From positions 124,001 through 188,000 of the forward strand of contig JBCDAU010000001.1 of assembly GCA_039185015.1 (NCBI GenBank): 64,000 nt of DNA, read 5' to 3'. The notes beneath the pieces were generated by a model. The model did not search any database. It was not told where the DNA came from and worked only from the letters and a program-made list of their open reading frames with translations. Source of the DNA: JBCBSZ01 sp039185015. GTDB lineage: Bacteria > Actinomycetota > Acidimicrobiia > Acidimicrobiales > Poriferisodalaceae. The position numbers were made by a program, and so were the translations under genes. Shown piece after piece: positions 51,946 to 60,553 of this stretch. The first letter of the stretch is position 1. Each line of letters opens with the position of its first letter.

Positions 51946-51955
51946 CGCCGCGATC

Positions 51956-51968
51956 GTGCACGGTGCAC
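51956..51968. promoter_or_regulatory. palindromic operator candidate in the pucR-DUF917 spacer
   Basis: Two palindromic GTGCAC hexamers one base apart (51956-51961, 51963-51968), just in front of the PucR start. The rest of the 89-nt spacer holds GTCAGC/GCTGAC arms (51971-51976, 52010-52015). Likely PucR-binding site. Confidence 0.45.
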
Positions 51969-52022
51969 AAGTCAGCTCGCAAGTTCGTGGAGATCACCGA
52001 AGCGGGCTCGCTGACCTGGGCA

Positions 52023-52028
52023 TAGGTT
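52023..52028 (+). promoter_or_regulatory. candidate -10 of the first DUF917 gene (TAGGTT)
   Basis: TAGGTT, 6 nt before ATG 52035. TAGGTTGCCGGC recurs upstream of the binding-protein gene at 55777-55788. Confidence 0.5.
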
Positions 52029-52034
52029 GCCGGC

Positions 52035-53105
52035 ATGGCGAAGCTGGGGACGCAGGAGCTGGAGTGGCTCTCGCTGGGGGCGGCGGTGTTCGGCGGCGGG
52101 GGCGGCGGCGATCCGCTGATGGGCTGGATGATGGCCACCGAGATGGTCAAGCAGTTCGGCGAGGTGCCCCTCGTCGACCTCGACGATCTCGATGACGACG
52201 ATCTGATCCTCCCGGCTGCCATGGTCGGGGCACCTACGGTGATGGCCGAGAAGATCCCGTCGGGGCTCGAGGGCGAGCGTCTGCTCCAGCGCCTCGAGAC
52301 CGAGCTGGGACGGCGGGTCGCCGCCTTCAGCTGCGCCGAGCTCGGCGGCATCAACGGGCTGATCCCGGTGATGTGGGCCGCACGGGCCGGGATGCCGTTC
52401 GTCGACTGCGACCTCATGGGCCGAGCGTTCCCCGAGCTCCAGATGACGACCGCGGCGATCGCCGGCATCGACATCAACCCGGTGATCATGACCGACGAGC
52501 GCCAGAACCTCGTCTCGTTCCGGGCGTCCACCCCCAAGTGGGCCGAGACGATGGTGCGATCGGTCGTCGGCGCCATCGGCGGTTCGGCGTCGATGTGCCT
52601 CTACCCCATGACGGTCGGCGAGGCCCGCAGAGCGACGGTGCCGCGATCGGTCAGTCGGGCCATCGAGGTCGGGCGCATCCTGCTCGAGGCCGACGACGAC
52701 CCCGTCGGTGCGCTGTGTCGGTCGGTCGACGGCTACGCCCTGATCGAGGGGAAGATCATCGACGTCGACCGGCAGACGACGGAGGGCTTCGCCCGGGGCA
52801 CGGTCACCATCGAGGGCATCGGCTCGGACCAGGGTCGCCTGGTCCGGATGGAGTTCCAGAACGAGAACGCCGTGGCCCTGGAGGACGGTGCGCTGCTCGC
52901 GTGCGTGCCGGACATCATCACCGCCGTCGACATCCACACCGCTCGGCCGATCGTCACCGAGCTGTTGCGCTACGGGCAACGGGTGTCGGTGGTCGCCCTG
53001 CCGTGCGACCCGATCTGGCGGAGCGATGCCGCCCTCGAGGTCGTGGGCCCACGGGCGTTCTCCTACGACCTCGACTACGTCCCCGTGGAGGAGCTCCATG
53101 GCTGA
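52035..53105 (+). CDS. DUF917 (S-methyl-thiohydantoin desulfurase-like) protein, copy 1
   Basis: 356 residues. The N-terminal block is GAAVFGGGGGGDPLMGW with VGAPTVMAEKIP, then ELGGINGLIPVMWAARAGMPFVDCDLMGRAFPELQM, and a C-terminal region ending YGQRVSVVALPCDPIW with PRAFSYDLDYVP. These are DUF917 (PF06032) hallmarks. The family is tied by gene context to hydantoinase/oxoprolinase genes and has been named for desulfurising S-methyl-thiohydantoins; the reaction here is unknown. The next gene overlaps by 8 nt. A paralogue lies at 59480. Confidence 0.9.
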   Translation: MAKLGTQELEWLSLGAAVFGGGGGGDPLMGWMMATEMVKQFGEVPLVDLDDLDDDDLILPAAMVGAPTVMAEKIPSGLEGERLLQRLETELGRRVAAFSCAELGGINGLIPVMWAARAGMPFVDCDLMGRAFPELQMTTAAIAGIDINPVIMTDERQNLVSFRASTPKWAETMVRSVVGAIGGSASMCLYPMTVGEARRATVPRSVSRAIEVGRILLEADDDPVGALCRSVDGYALIEGKIIDVDRQTTEGFARGTVTIEGIGSDQGRLVRMEFQNENAVALEDGALLACVPDIITAVDIHTARPIVTELLRYGQRVSVVALPCDPIWRSDAALEVVGPRAFSYDLDYVPVEELHG

Positions 53106-54654
53106 GCGCGGCCCGTATCGCCTCGGTGTCGACGTCGGCGGCACCAACACCGATGCCGTGATCCTCGACCGCGAGCTGAAGGTCGTGGCGAAGCACAAGT
53201 CCGAGACGACGACCGATGTGTTCGGCGGCATCGCCGCCGCGATGGCCGCTGTGCTCGGCGAGGCCGGGATCGGCGGCGGCGGGGTCCATCGGGTCATGCT
53301 CGGCACGACCCACGCCACCAACGCCGTCCTCGAGCGGCGCGAGCTCGGGCGCGTGTCCGTGGTCCGCATCGGCGGTCCAGCCACCACGGCCATCCCGCCG
53401 TTGGCCACCTGGCCCGACGACCTCCGAGCCGTGGTCTCCGCCGGCGAGGCGATCATCGACGGCGGCTTCGACTTCGACGGCTCCGAGCACGTGCCCTTCG
53501 ACGAGGGACAGCTCGTCGCCTTCCTCGACTCGTTGCCGGAGCCCCCGGACGCCTTCGCCGTCACGAGCATCTTCGCCCCGGTCTCCGACGCCCACGAGCT
53601 GCGCGCCGCCGAGATCATCCGGGAACGCCACCCCGACGTCCCGCTGTCGCTCAGCGGCTCGCTCGGTTCGATCGGCCTGCTCGAGCGCGAGAACGCCTGC
53701 GTCCTCAACGCCTCGCTCCTCACGGTCGCCCGTCGGATCGTCGAGGGACTCGAGCGGGCGTCCGCCGAGGTCGGCATCGATGCCGTCTGCTACTTCGCCC
53801 AGAACGACGGCACGTTGATGGCCATCGATCGGGTGCTCAGCTTCCCGGTCCTCACCATCGGCTCCGGGCCGGCCAACTCGATGCGGGGTGCGGCGCACCT
53901 GTCCGGTCTCGACGACGCCATCGTCGTCGACGTCGGCGGCACCTCCACCGACATCGGCGTCCTCGCCGCGGGGTTCCCTCGCGAGTCGGCCGTGCCGGTG
54001 GAGATCGGCGGCGTGCGGACCAACTTCCGCATGCCCGACCTCCTCGCCATCGCCCTCGGCGGAGGCACCGTCGTGACCGAGTCGTCGGACGAGCTGCGCA
54101 TCGGACCCGAGAGCGTCGGCCACCGCCTGACGACCGAGGCGGTCTGCTTCGGAGGCGACACCACGACCCTGAGCGACGTCGCCAACCGGGCGGGCCGCGC
54201 CTCGTTCGGTACGTCGAGCGTCGACGGCCTCGACGCCTCGCTCGCCGATCGCTCGCTCGACGAGATCGACGCCCGTTTCGCCGACGGCATCGACCGCATG
54301 AAACTCGCCCGCTCCGACCAGCCCGTCGTGGCCGTCGGAGGTGGCAGCGTGCTCGTGCCCGCGGAGCTCCCCGGCGTGACCGAGGTCGTGCGACCGGAGC
54401 ACTTCGAGGTGGGCAACGCCATCGGTGCCTCGATCGCGGCGGTGAGCGCCGAGATCGACCAGTTCTTCTCCGTCGAGGGGGAGGGCCGCGAGGTCGTGAT
54501 CGAGCGAGCGAAGGCCGATGCGGTCGGAGCGGCGGTCGCGCTCGGCGCAGATCCGGAGCTCACCCAGGTCGTGTCGCTCGAGGAGCTGACCATGGCCTAC
54601 ATGACCAACAACGTCATCCGGTTGCGGATCAAGGCGGCAGGGCCGCTTGTGTGA
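53098..54654 (+). CDS. hydantoinase/oxoprolinase-family protein, copy 1
   Basis: 518-residue ASKHA-fold protein. Phosphate-binding loops are LGVDVGGTNTDAVILD (N-terminal), IVVDVGGTSTDIGVLA (middle) and VVAVGGGSVLVP (late). These domains hydrolyse ATP to open a cyclic amide, as in 5-oxoprolinase and N-methylhydantoinase A, but this chain is shorter than HyuA (about 690). GGAGGAG precedes the ATG at 53098, which overlaps the DUF917 gene. The DUF917-plus-short-hydantoinase pair is repeated at 59.5-62.1 kb. It converges with the dipeptidase gene. Confidence 0.9.
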   Translation: MAERGPYRLGVDVGGTNTDAVILDRELKVVAKHKSETTTDVFGGIAAAMAAVLGEAGIGGGGVHRVMLGTTHATNAVLERRELGRVSVVRIGGPATTAIPPLATWPDDLRAVVSAGEAIIDGGFDFDGSEHVPFDEGQLVAFLDSLPEPPDAFAVTSIFAPVSDAHELRAAEIIRERHPDVPLSLSGSLGSIGLLERENACVLNASLLTVARRIVEGLERASAEVGIDAVCYFAQNDGTLMAIDRVLSFPVLTIGSGPANSMRGAAHLSGLDDAIVVDVGGTSTDIGVLAAGFPRESAVPVEIGGVRTNFRMPDLLAIALGGGTVVTESSDELRIGPESVGHRLTTEAVCFGGDTTTLSDVANRAGRASFGTSSVDGLDASLADRSLDEIDARFADGIDRMKLARSDQPVVAVGGGSVLVPAELPGVTEVVRPEHFEVGNAIGASIAAVSAEIDQFFSVEGEGREVVIERAKADAVGAAVALGADPELTQVVSLEELTMAYMTNNVIRLRIKAAGPLV

Positions 54655-54692
54655 TGTCGGGGATCGGGCGCCGGGGGGTCGGCCGAGGACCT

Positions 54693-55703
54693 TCAGCTCG
54701 CGGGGAGCTGCGAGCGGAAGAACTCGATCATCGTGCGCGACGCGATGCGTTCGGCGTCACTGCGTCCGAAGCGCTCGACGAGCAGCGGCGCGAGCGCGGC
54801 GAAGTCGGCCGGTCGTCGGAAGCCCTCGATGAGCGCCAGGTCGGCGGGGTCGACCAACAGGTTGCGGCCCAGGATCGGATCGACCAGGCGAACGAGGTCG
54901 TCGAGGAAGTCCGCGCCGAGCGCGACGTGGCCGGGCCCGACCACCGACGCCGCGTGGGCAAGGTGGTGGACAACGCCCGCGATCTCGGCGCCGTCGGTCG
55001 CGATGAACGGCCCGAAGGCGTTGATGCCGACGAAGCCGCCCGATCCGGCGACCAGGCGGAGCTGCTCGTCGGTGAGGTTGCGAGGGTGGTCGCACAGCGC
55101 CCGGCACGAGGAGTGCGTCGCAACGAACGGGGCTCGAGCGACCTCGGCCAGGTGCGCGACGCCGGGCGCCGAGAGGTGGCTGACGTCCACGATCATGCCC
55201 AACCGCTCCATCTCGGCGACGGCCTCCACCCCGAGCGAGGTGAGTCGGCCCTCGGTGTCCCGCTCTCCGATGCCGTCGGCGAACATCGTCCGCCGGTTCC
55301 AGGTCAGCGAGGTCATCCGCACACCGAGCCGCCAGAGCGTGTCGAACATCGACACCGACGACCCGATCGGCTCGGCACCCTCGATGGCGAGCACCAGGGC
55401 GATGCGCCTCGACGCCAGCGCAGCGTCGAGGTCGGCCACGGTCTCGACGATCGCCACGTCGGCCGAGTGCATGTCGGCGATCTCACGAGCCAGGGAGAGG
55501 ATCTCGAGGGTCCGACGCAGCGCCCCCTCACCGATGAACTGCTCCTCGGTGAAGATCGGCAGCACCTGCAGCACCACGCCGCCCGCCCGGAGGCCGGGCA
55601 GCCAGTCGTCGCCGAAGGGGTCCACGCGACCCCGCTCACGGCGGTGCTGACACGCGAGGAGCAGGTCGTTGTGGGCGTCGGCGATGTCGAGCTGCTCGAT
55701 CAC
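54693..55703 (-). CDS. membrane-dipeptidase-like peptidase (family M19)
   Basis: 336-residue amidohydrolase-type metallopeptidase. Zinc ligands are visible in order: His11 and Asp13 in DAHND, Glu in AIEGAEPIG, His in DVSHLSAPG, His in ATHSSCRAL and Asp in ALGADFLDD. M19 enzymes cut dipeptides, including ones with D-residues, and some beta-lactams. No signal peptide is seen. TACGCT lies 6 nt upstream of the GTG at 55703, so I prefer this over an upstream ATG at 55748. Lying between hydantoinase units it may release the final dipeptide or N-carbamoyl-like product; that is inference. Confidence 0.9.
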   Translation of the reverse strand: MIEQLDIADAHNDLLLACQHRRERGRVDPFGDDWLPGLRAGGVVLQVLPIFTEEQFIGEGALRRTLEILSLAREIADMHSADVAIVETVADLDAALASRRIALVLAIEGAEPIGSSVSMFDTLWRLGVRMTSLTWNRRTMFADGIGERDTEGRLTSLGVEAVAEMERLGMIVDVSHLSAPGVAHLAEVARAPFVATHSSCRALCDHPRNLTDEQLRLVAGSGGFVGINAFGPFIATDGAEIAGVVHHLAHAASVVGPGHVALGADFLDDLVRLVDPILGRNLLVDPADLALIEGFRRPADFAALAPLLVERFGRSDAERIASRTMIEFFRSQLPAS

Positions 55704-55709
55704 GGGCCG

Positions 55710-55715
55710 AGCGTA
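55710..55715 (-). promoter_or_regulatory. candidate -10 of the M19 gene (TACGCT)
   Basis: TACGCT on the minus strand, 6 nt from GTG 55703. Confidence 0.4.
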
Positions 55716-55776
55716 GGCCTGACCGGCGTCTGTCCGCTCAAAGTACAAGCCCTGAACAAATACCGGCGATCTGCAC

Positions 55777-55782
55777 TAGGTT
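55777..55782 (+). promoter_or_regulatory. candidate -10 of the ABC-hydantoinase operon (TAGGTT)
   Basis: TAGGTT with GCCGGC directly after, identical to the block before the first DUF917 gene. It would start a message about 40 nt ahead of ATG 55830, with GGAGAGGGAG inside the leader, or 1-2 nt ahead of ATG 55791. Confidence 0.5.
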
Positions 55783-55829
55783 GCCGGCCGATGCGCGCTC
55801 GTCGTGCACAGGAGAGGGAGACCAGCACC

Positions 55830-56954
55830 ATGCTCAACGCAACGTCAGGGAGGCGGTGGCGGCTCGTGCTGAGCCTCCTGGCCGTCTTCGCGCTCATCGC
55901 CGCCGCGTGCGGCGACAGTGACGACGACAGCTCGTCGGACACCACCGCCGCAGCCGAGGCGCCGGCCGAGACCACCGATGCCCCCGCCGAGACCGAGGCC
56001 CCGGCGGAGACCGAGGCGCCGGCGGAGACCGAGCCTCCGGCCGAGGACAGCGACGGGCCCGTGCAGGTCGCCTACCTCTCAGCCAGCTCGGCCAACACCT
56101 GGCTGCAGTCATCGCGCGAGGCCATGGAGGCGGTCGCCGCCGACAACGGCATCGAGATCGTCGAGTTCGACGCCCAGTTCGACCCGGCGCTCCAGCAGCA
56201 GCAGTTCCAGGACGCCGTGACCTCGGGCCAGTACGGCGGCATCGTGCTCGTCTCGCTCGTCGGCTCGGGCTCGATCCCCGACGTGGAGGACGCACTCGGC
56301 GCCGGGCTCGAGGTCGTCGTGCTCAACCAGGTGGTCGGCGACGACCTGACGACCGTCGAGCCCCAGGTCGACGGCATCGCTGCTGCGGTGTTCGAGCCGC
56401 CGCAGGTTCGCGGCGAGCGGATCGGTGAGCTCACGCTGGAGGCCTGCGCCGATCTCGATCCCTGCAACGTCGTGTACTTCTACGGCATCCGCGGCGTGCC
56501 GCTCGATGAGGCGGTCCGGCTCGGCTGGGACAGCGTCGTCGAGGGCAGCGCCGTCAACGTCGTCGCGGAGGGCGAGGGCCAGTACCTCGGTCCCGACGTC
56601 GGCCTGACCGCCATGCAGGACATCCTCGTCAGCACCAGCGAGATCGATGTCGTCATCGGTGCCGACCAGTCGATGCAGGGCGTCGAGCTCGCCCTCGACG
56701 AGGCTGGCATCAGCGATGTGCTGATCATCGGCTTCGGCGGCAGCGAGTACGCGGTCGAGGCGATCAGCGACGGCCGCTGGTGGGGTGGGCTGTACGGCGC
56801 CCCGGCGACCGAGGGCGAGCTGGCGATGCTGGCCATGGTCGACGCCCTCGGCGGCAGCGACACCGGTGGCATCGACCCGGCCCAGTCGGTCCCCAACGGT
56901 GGCCTGATGACGCCGGACAACATCGGCGACTTCACCGCCCAGTGGGTCGGCTAG
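55830..56954 (+). CDS. ABC transporter substrate-binding lipoprotein, ribose/RbsB type
   Basis: 374 residues. Lipoprotein signal SGRRWRLVLSLLAVFALIAAAC, then a run of imperfect PAET-x-AP repeats forming an acidic spacer, then a Peripla_BP_4-type domain (VQVAYLSASSANTWLQSSREAM, GIEIVEFDAQFDPALQQQQF, IIGFGGSEYAVEAI). GGAGAGGGAG precedes ATG 55830; ATG 55791 is an in-frame alternative. It opens an operon of binding protein, ATPase, permease, DUF917 and two hydantoinase-family enzymes, so it probably captures the cyclic compound they degrade. Confidence 0.88.
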   Translation: MLNATSGRRWRLVLSLLAVFALIAAACGDSDDDSSSDTTAAAEAPAETTDAPAETEAPAETEAPAETEPPAEDSDGPVQVAYLSASSANTWLQSSREAMEAVAADNGIEIVEFDAQFDPALQQQQFQDAVTSGQYGGIVLVSLVGSGSIPDVEDALGAGLEVVVLNQVVGDDLTTVEPQVDGIAAAVFEPPQVRGERIGELTLEACADLDPCNVVYFYGIRGVPLDEAVRLGWDSVVEGSAVNVVAEGEGQYLGPDVGLTAMQDILVSTSEIDVVIGADQSMQGVELALDEAGISDVLIIGFGGSEYAVEAISDGRWWGGLYGAPATEGELAMLAMVDALGGSDTGGIDPAQSVPNGGLMTPDNIGDFTAQWVG

Positions 56955-56958
56955 TCAC

Positions 56959-58473
56959 TTGAGCGGCAGGTCGTCCGACCCGCCCAAGATCGAGTGCGAC
57001 GGTCTCACCAAGCGATTCGGTGGGACCGTCGCCCTCGACGACGTCAGCGTGTCGATCCGGCGCGGCCGCATCCACGCGATCGTCGGTGAGAACGGCGCCG
57101 GCAAGTCCACCCTGGGCAAGGCGATCGCCGGCGTGCACGTCCCGGACGAGGGCGTGATCCGCGTCGACGGCGCACCAGTCGTGCTGCGGTCGCCCGGGGC
57201 GGCGCTGCGCCACTCGATCACGATGGTCGCCCAGGAGCTGTCCCTGCTGCCCGGGCGCTCGGTGGTCGAGAACGTGGTGCTGGGCACCGAGGCCCGCCGC
57301 GGTCCGCTGCTTCGCCCGATGGCCGATCTCGAGCGGTTCGAGGCGCTGGTCGCCGAGCACGGCATCCGCATCGATCCGCACGCCATCGTGGGCCGCCTCT
57401 CGGTGGCCGAGCAGCAGAAGGTCGAGATCCTCCGGGCGCTCGCTCGCAACGCCGAGGTGATCGTGATGGACGAGCCCACCGCGCGGCTCTCGTCGAACGA
57501 GGCCGAGTCGCTGGCCGAGAGCGTGCACGGCCTCGCGGACCGTGGTGTCACCGTCGTGTTCGTGTCGCACTTCCTCGACGAGGTGCTCGGCCTCGCCGAC
57601 CACATCACGGTGATGCGCAACGGGCGCGTGGTCCGCAACGCCGAGGCGGCGGACGAGACCAAGGCGTCGCTGATCGAGGGGATGGTCGGTCGCAGCCTCG
57701 ACGCGACCTTCCCCACCCGCCACCACGTGGCGGACGACACCCCGACCGTGCTCGAGGTGGACCGCGTCAGCAGGGCCGGCGCGTTCGAGGACGTGAGCTT
57801 CTCGATCCGCGCCGGTGAGATCGTCACGCTCGCCGGGCTGGTCGGGGCCGGCCGCAGCGAGGTCGCCCGGGCCGTCTTCGGCGCCGACCGGCCGACCGCC
57901 GGCACGCTGCGCCTGCACGGTGAGCCGTATCGACCCCGGTCGCCGCGCGACGCCATCTCCCGGGGTGTGGCGATGATCCCGGAGTCCCGTCGGAGCCAGG
58001 GCCTGTTCCTGCGCCGGACCGTGAGGGGCAACATCAGCCTCGCCCACCTCGACGAGATGACGCGCTCCGGCATCGTGCGTCGAGCCACCGAGCGGGAACG
58101 CGCGACCGGTGCTGCCGACGACGTGAACCTCACCGGCGGCACCGTCGACTCGGTGATGGGCGAGCTGTCCGGCGGCAACCAGCAGAAGTCGCTGTTCGCC
58201 CGATGGATGGTGTCCCCGCCTCGCCTGCTCATCGCCGACGAGCCGACCCGCGGCGTCGACGTCGGGGCGAAGCGCGGCATCTACGACCTGCTGGTCCGGC
58301 TCGCGGCCGACGGCATGGCGATCCTGGTGGTGTCGTCGGAGATCGAGGAGGTGCTCGGTCTCGCCCATCGGATCCTCGTGATGCGCTCGGGTCGCCTCGT
58401 CGGTGAGCTCGACGGTGAGCGCTCGTCGGGCTCCGACGTGATGGAACTGGCATTCGGGATGGAGGCCGCATGA
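56959..58473 (+). CDS. ABC transporter ATPase with two ATP-binding halves, RbsA type
   Basis: 504 residues. First half: Walker A GENGAGKST (about residue 45), a signature reading LSVAEQQK in place of LSGGxxQ, Walker B VIVMDEPTARL. Second half: degenerate Walker A GLVGAGRSE, signature LSGGNQQKSL, Walker B LLIADEPTRGVD. This asymmetry is normal for sugar-type (RbsA/MglA) ATPases. The start is TTG 56959, 4 nt after the binding-protein stop. The permease follows with ATGA overlap. Confidence 0.88.
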   Translation: MSGRSSDPPKIECDGLTKRFGGTVALDDVSVSIRRGRIHAIVGENGAGKSTLGKAIAGVHVPDEGVIRVDGAPVVLRSPGAALRHSITMVAQELSLLPGRSVVENVVLGTEARRGPLLRPMADLERFEALVAEHGIRIDPHAIVGRLSVAEQQKVEILRALARNAEVIVMDEPTARLSSNEAESLAESVHGLADRGVTVVFVSHFLDEVLGLADHITVMRNGRVVRNAEAADETKASLIEGMVGRSLDATFPTRHHVADDTPTVLEVDRVSRAGAFEDVSFSIRAGEIVTLAGLVGAGRSEVARAVFGADRPTAGTLRLHGEPYRPRSPRDAISRGVAMIPESRRSQGLFLRRTVRGNISLAHLDEMTRSGIVRRATERERATGAADDVNLTGGTVDSVMGELSGGNQQKSLFARWMVSPPRLLIADEPTRGVDVGAKRGIYDLLVRLAADGMAILVVSSEIEEVLGLAHRILVMRSGRLVGELDGERSSGSDVMELAFGMEAA

Positions 58474-59483
58474 GCGAGGTACGGGACGACGCGACGGTCG
58501 GTGCCGACGCGCAGATCGACGCCGTCGCGACGGCGAGCACCGGGGGCGGGCGTCGGTTCCGGTTCAGCGACTACGGGATCATCTGGGTCACGCTGCTGCT
58601 GTTCGTGCTGCTGTGGCAGACCTCGGATGCGTTCTTCACCGGGGCGAACCTGCGGAACGTGCTCGACCAGCAGAGCCTCATCCTCATCGCCGCCTCGGCG
58701 CTGACGCTCACGCTCATCGGCGGCAACTTCGACATCTCGCTGTCGGCGACCTACATCAACGCATCGATCGTCACGGCGCTCGTCATGAACGACACCGGCT
58801 CGCCCGTGTTGGCGCTCGCCGCCGGCACGGCCATCGGGCTGGTGTTCGGGCTCGTCAACGGCCTGATCGTCTCCTACGTCCAGATCAACTCGTTCATCGC
58901 GACCTTGGCGACGTCCTTCGTCTTCTACGGCATCGGATTCCTCATCAGCGATCGGAGCATCGTCCGCGTCGAGGACCGAGGGTTCGCCGACATCGCCCGT
59001 GGCCGCGACTTCGTGCTCACCAACGCGACGTGGATCGCGATCGTCGTCGTGGCGTTCTTCTGGTTCGTGTTGGAGCGCACGCGCTTCGGTCGTCATGTCT
59101 TCGCAGCGGGCGGCAACCCGGAGGCGGCCCGGCTGGCCGGGGTGCGGGTGGAGGCGGTCGTGACCACGACCTTCGTGCTCGCCGGAGCGGCCGCCGGTCT
59201 CGCCGGGGGACTGCTCGCTTCCCGGACCATCACGGCCCAGCCGAGCGACGACTTCTCGTTCGTGTTCGCCGTGTTGACCGCCGTGATCATCGGCGGCACG
59301 TCGATCGCCGGCGGCGAGGGCGCCGTGTGGCGGACGATCTTCGGCGCGTTCTTCATCGCGTTGTTGACCAACGGCTTCAACCTCCACCAGATCGACCCGA
59401 TCATCCAGCGCCTCATCCAGGGCTCGGTGATCCTGGCCGCGGTCGCGGCGGACAACTGGACACGGACGAGGAGGGCGACATGA
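58470..59483 (+). CDS. ABC transporter permease, RbsC type
   Basis: 337-residue membrane protein with about nine hydrophobic segments and the BPD_transp_2 signature region GGNFDISLSATYINAS and FAAGGNPEAARLAGV. It should form a homodimer with the two-half ATPase at 56959. ATGA overlaps occur at both ends, so transport and catabolic genes are translated as one unit. Confidence 0.88.
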   Translation: MSEVRDDATVGADAQIDAVATASTGGGRRFRFSDYGIIWVTLLLFVLLWQTSDAFFTGANLRNVLDQQSLILIAASALTLTLIGGNFDISLSATYINASIVTALVMNDTGSPVLALAAGTAIGLVFGLVNGLIVSYVQINSFIATLATSFVFYGIGFLISDRSIVRVEDRGFADIARGRDFVLTNATWIAIVVVAFFWFVLERTRFGRHVFAAGGNPEAARLAGVRVEAVVTTTFVLAGAAAGLAGGLLASRTITAQPSDDFSFVFAVLTAVIIGGTSIAGGEGAVWRTIFGAFFIALLTNGFNLHQIDPIIQRLIQGSVILAAVAADNWTRTRRAT

Positions 59484-60553
59484 CCATCACGACCCTCGCC
59501 GCCGACGACATCGAGTCGTTGTGCGTCGGGGCGACGCTGCTCGGCACCGGCGGTGGCGGCGATCCCTACATCGCGAAGCTCGTCGCCCGGCAGGCGCTCG
59601 AGCAGCACGGCCCCGTCGAGGTCGTCAGCGCGAGCGACCTCGACCGCGACGCCCGGGTGCTCACCGTCGCCATCATCGGTGCGCCGACCGTCATCCTCGA
59701 GAAGGTCCCCGCCGGCACGGAGTTCGTGAAGTCGGTCGAAGCGCTCTCGGCCTACCTCGGCGACGAGCCGGCGGCGATCATGCCCATCGAGGTCGGTGGG
59801 CTCAACACCCTGCTCCCCATCGCGACGGCGGCTGAGATGGGCCTGCCCGTCGTCAACGCCGACGGCATGCGCCGGGCCTTCCCTCAGATCGAGATGACCG
59901 TCTTCACGCTCGCCGGCATCCCGGCCGGCCCGATGTCGGTGGCCGACGAGAAGGGCAACCTCTGCGTGTTCGAGACCGTCAACAACCAGATGGCCGAGAC
60001 GCTGGCCCGCACCGCCGTCATCCAGCTCGGGCTCGCCAACGCCATCAGCTGCTACCCGATGACCGCCGGCCAGATCGCCGATCACGCCATCGCCGACTCC
60101 CTCACCTACTGCCGAGATGTCGGGCAGCTCCTCCAATCGGTGCAGCGCATCGAGGAGGGCGCCTGGGATCGCTTCCTCGCCGAGACGAGATCGCATCGGT
60201 TCTTCGAGGGCAAGGTGGTCGACCTCGACCGCCGCACGACCGACGGCTTCGCCCGCTCGACGCTGATCCTCCACGACCTCGCGGGATCGGATCGGGTGAT
60301 GCGCATCGAGGTGCAGAACGAGAACCTCATCGCCTACGTCGACGACGAGCCGGTCATCACCACCCCCGACCTCATCTGCCTCCTCGACCACGAGACCTAC
60401 GAGCCGCTCACCACCGAGGCGATCGCCTACGGCAACCGATGCCACGTGGTCGGCATGCCGTGCGCGCCGGAGTGGCACCAGGACGGCGTCGTCGACCTCG
60501 TCGGACCGGTGGCGTTCGGCTACGACCTCGATCCGGTGGAGTTGCCCCGATGA
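59480..60553 (+). CDS. DUF917 protein, copy 2
   Basis: 357 residues, paralogous to the product at 52035: GATLLGTGGGGDPYIAKL, IGAPTVILEKVP, EVGGLNTLLPIATAAEMGLPVVNADGMRRAFPQIEM, VQNENLIAYVDDEPVITTPDL and VGMPCAPEWHQDGV. Cofactor and reaction unknown; a His/Asp/Cys-rich C-terminus suggests a metal. It overlaps both neighbours by ATGA. Confidence 0.9.
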   Translation: MTITTLAADDIESLCVGATLLGTGGGGDPYIAKLVARQALEQHGPVEVVSASDLDRDARVLTVAIIGAPTVILEKVPAGTEFVKSVEALSAYLGDEPAAIMPIEVGGLNTLLPIATAAEMGLPVVNADGMRRAFPQIEMTVFTLAGIPAGPMSVADEKGNLCVFETVNNQMAETLARTAVIQLGLANAISCYPMTAGQIADHAIADSLTYCRDVGQLLQSVQRIEEGAWDRFLAETRSHRFFEGKVVDLDRRTTDGFARSTLILHDLAGSDRVMRIEVQNENLIAYVDDEPVITTPDLICLLDHETYEPLTTEAIAYGNRCHVVGMPCAPEWHQDGVVDLVGPVAFGYDLDPVELPR

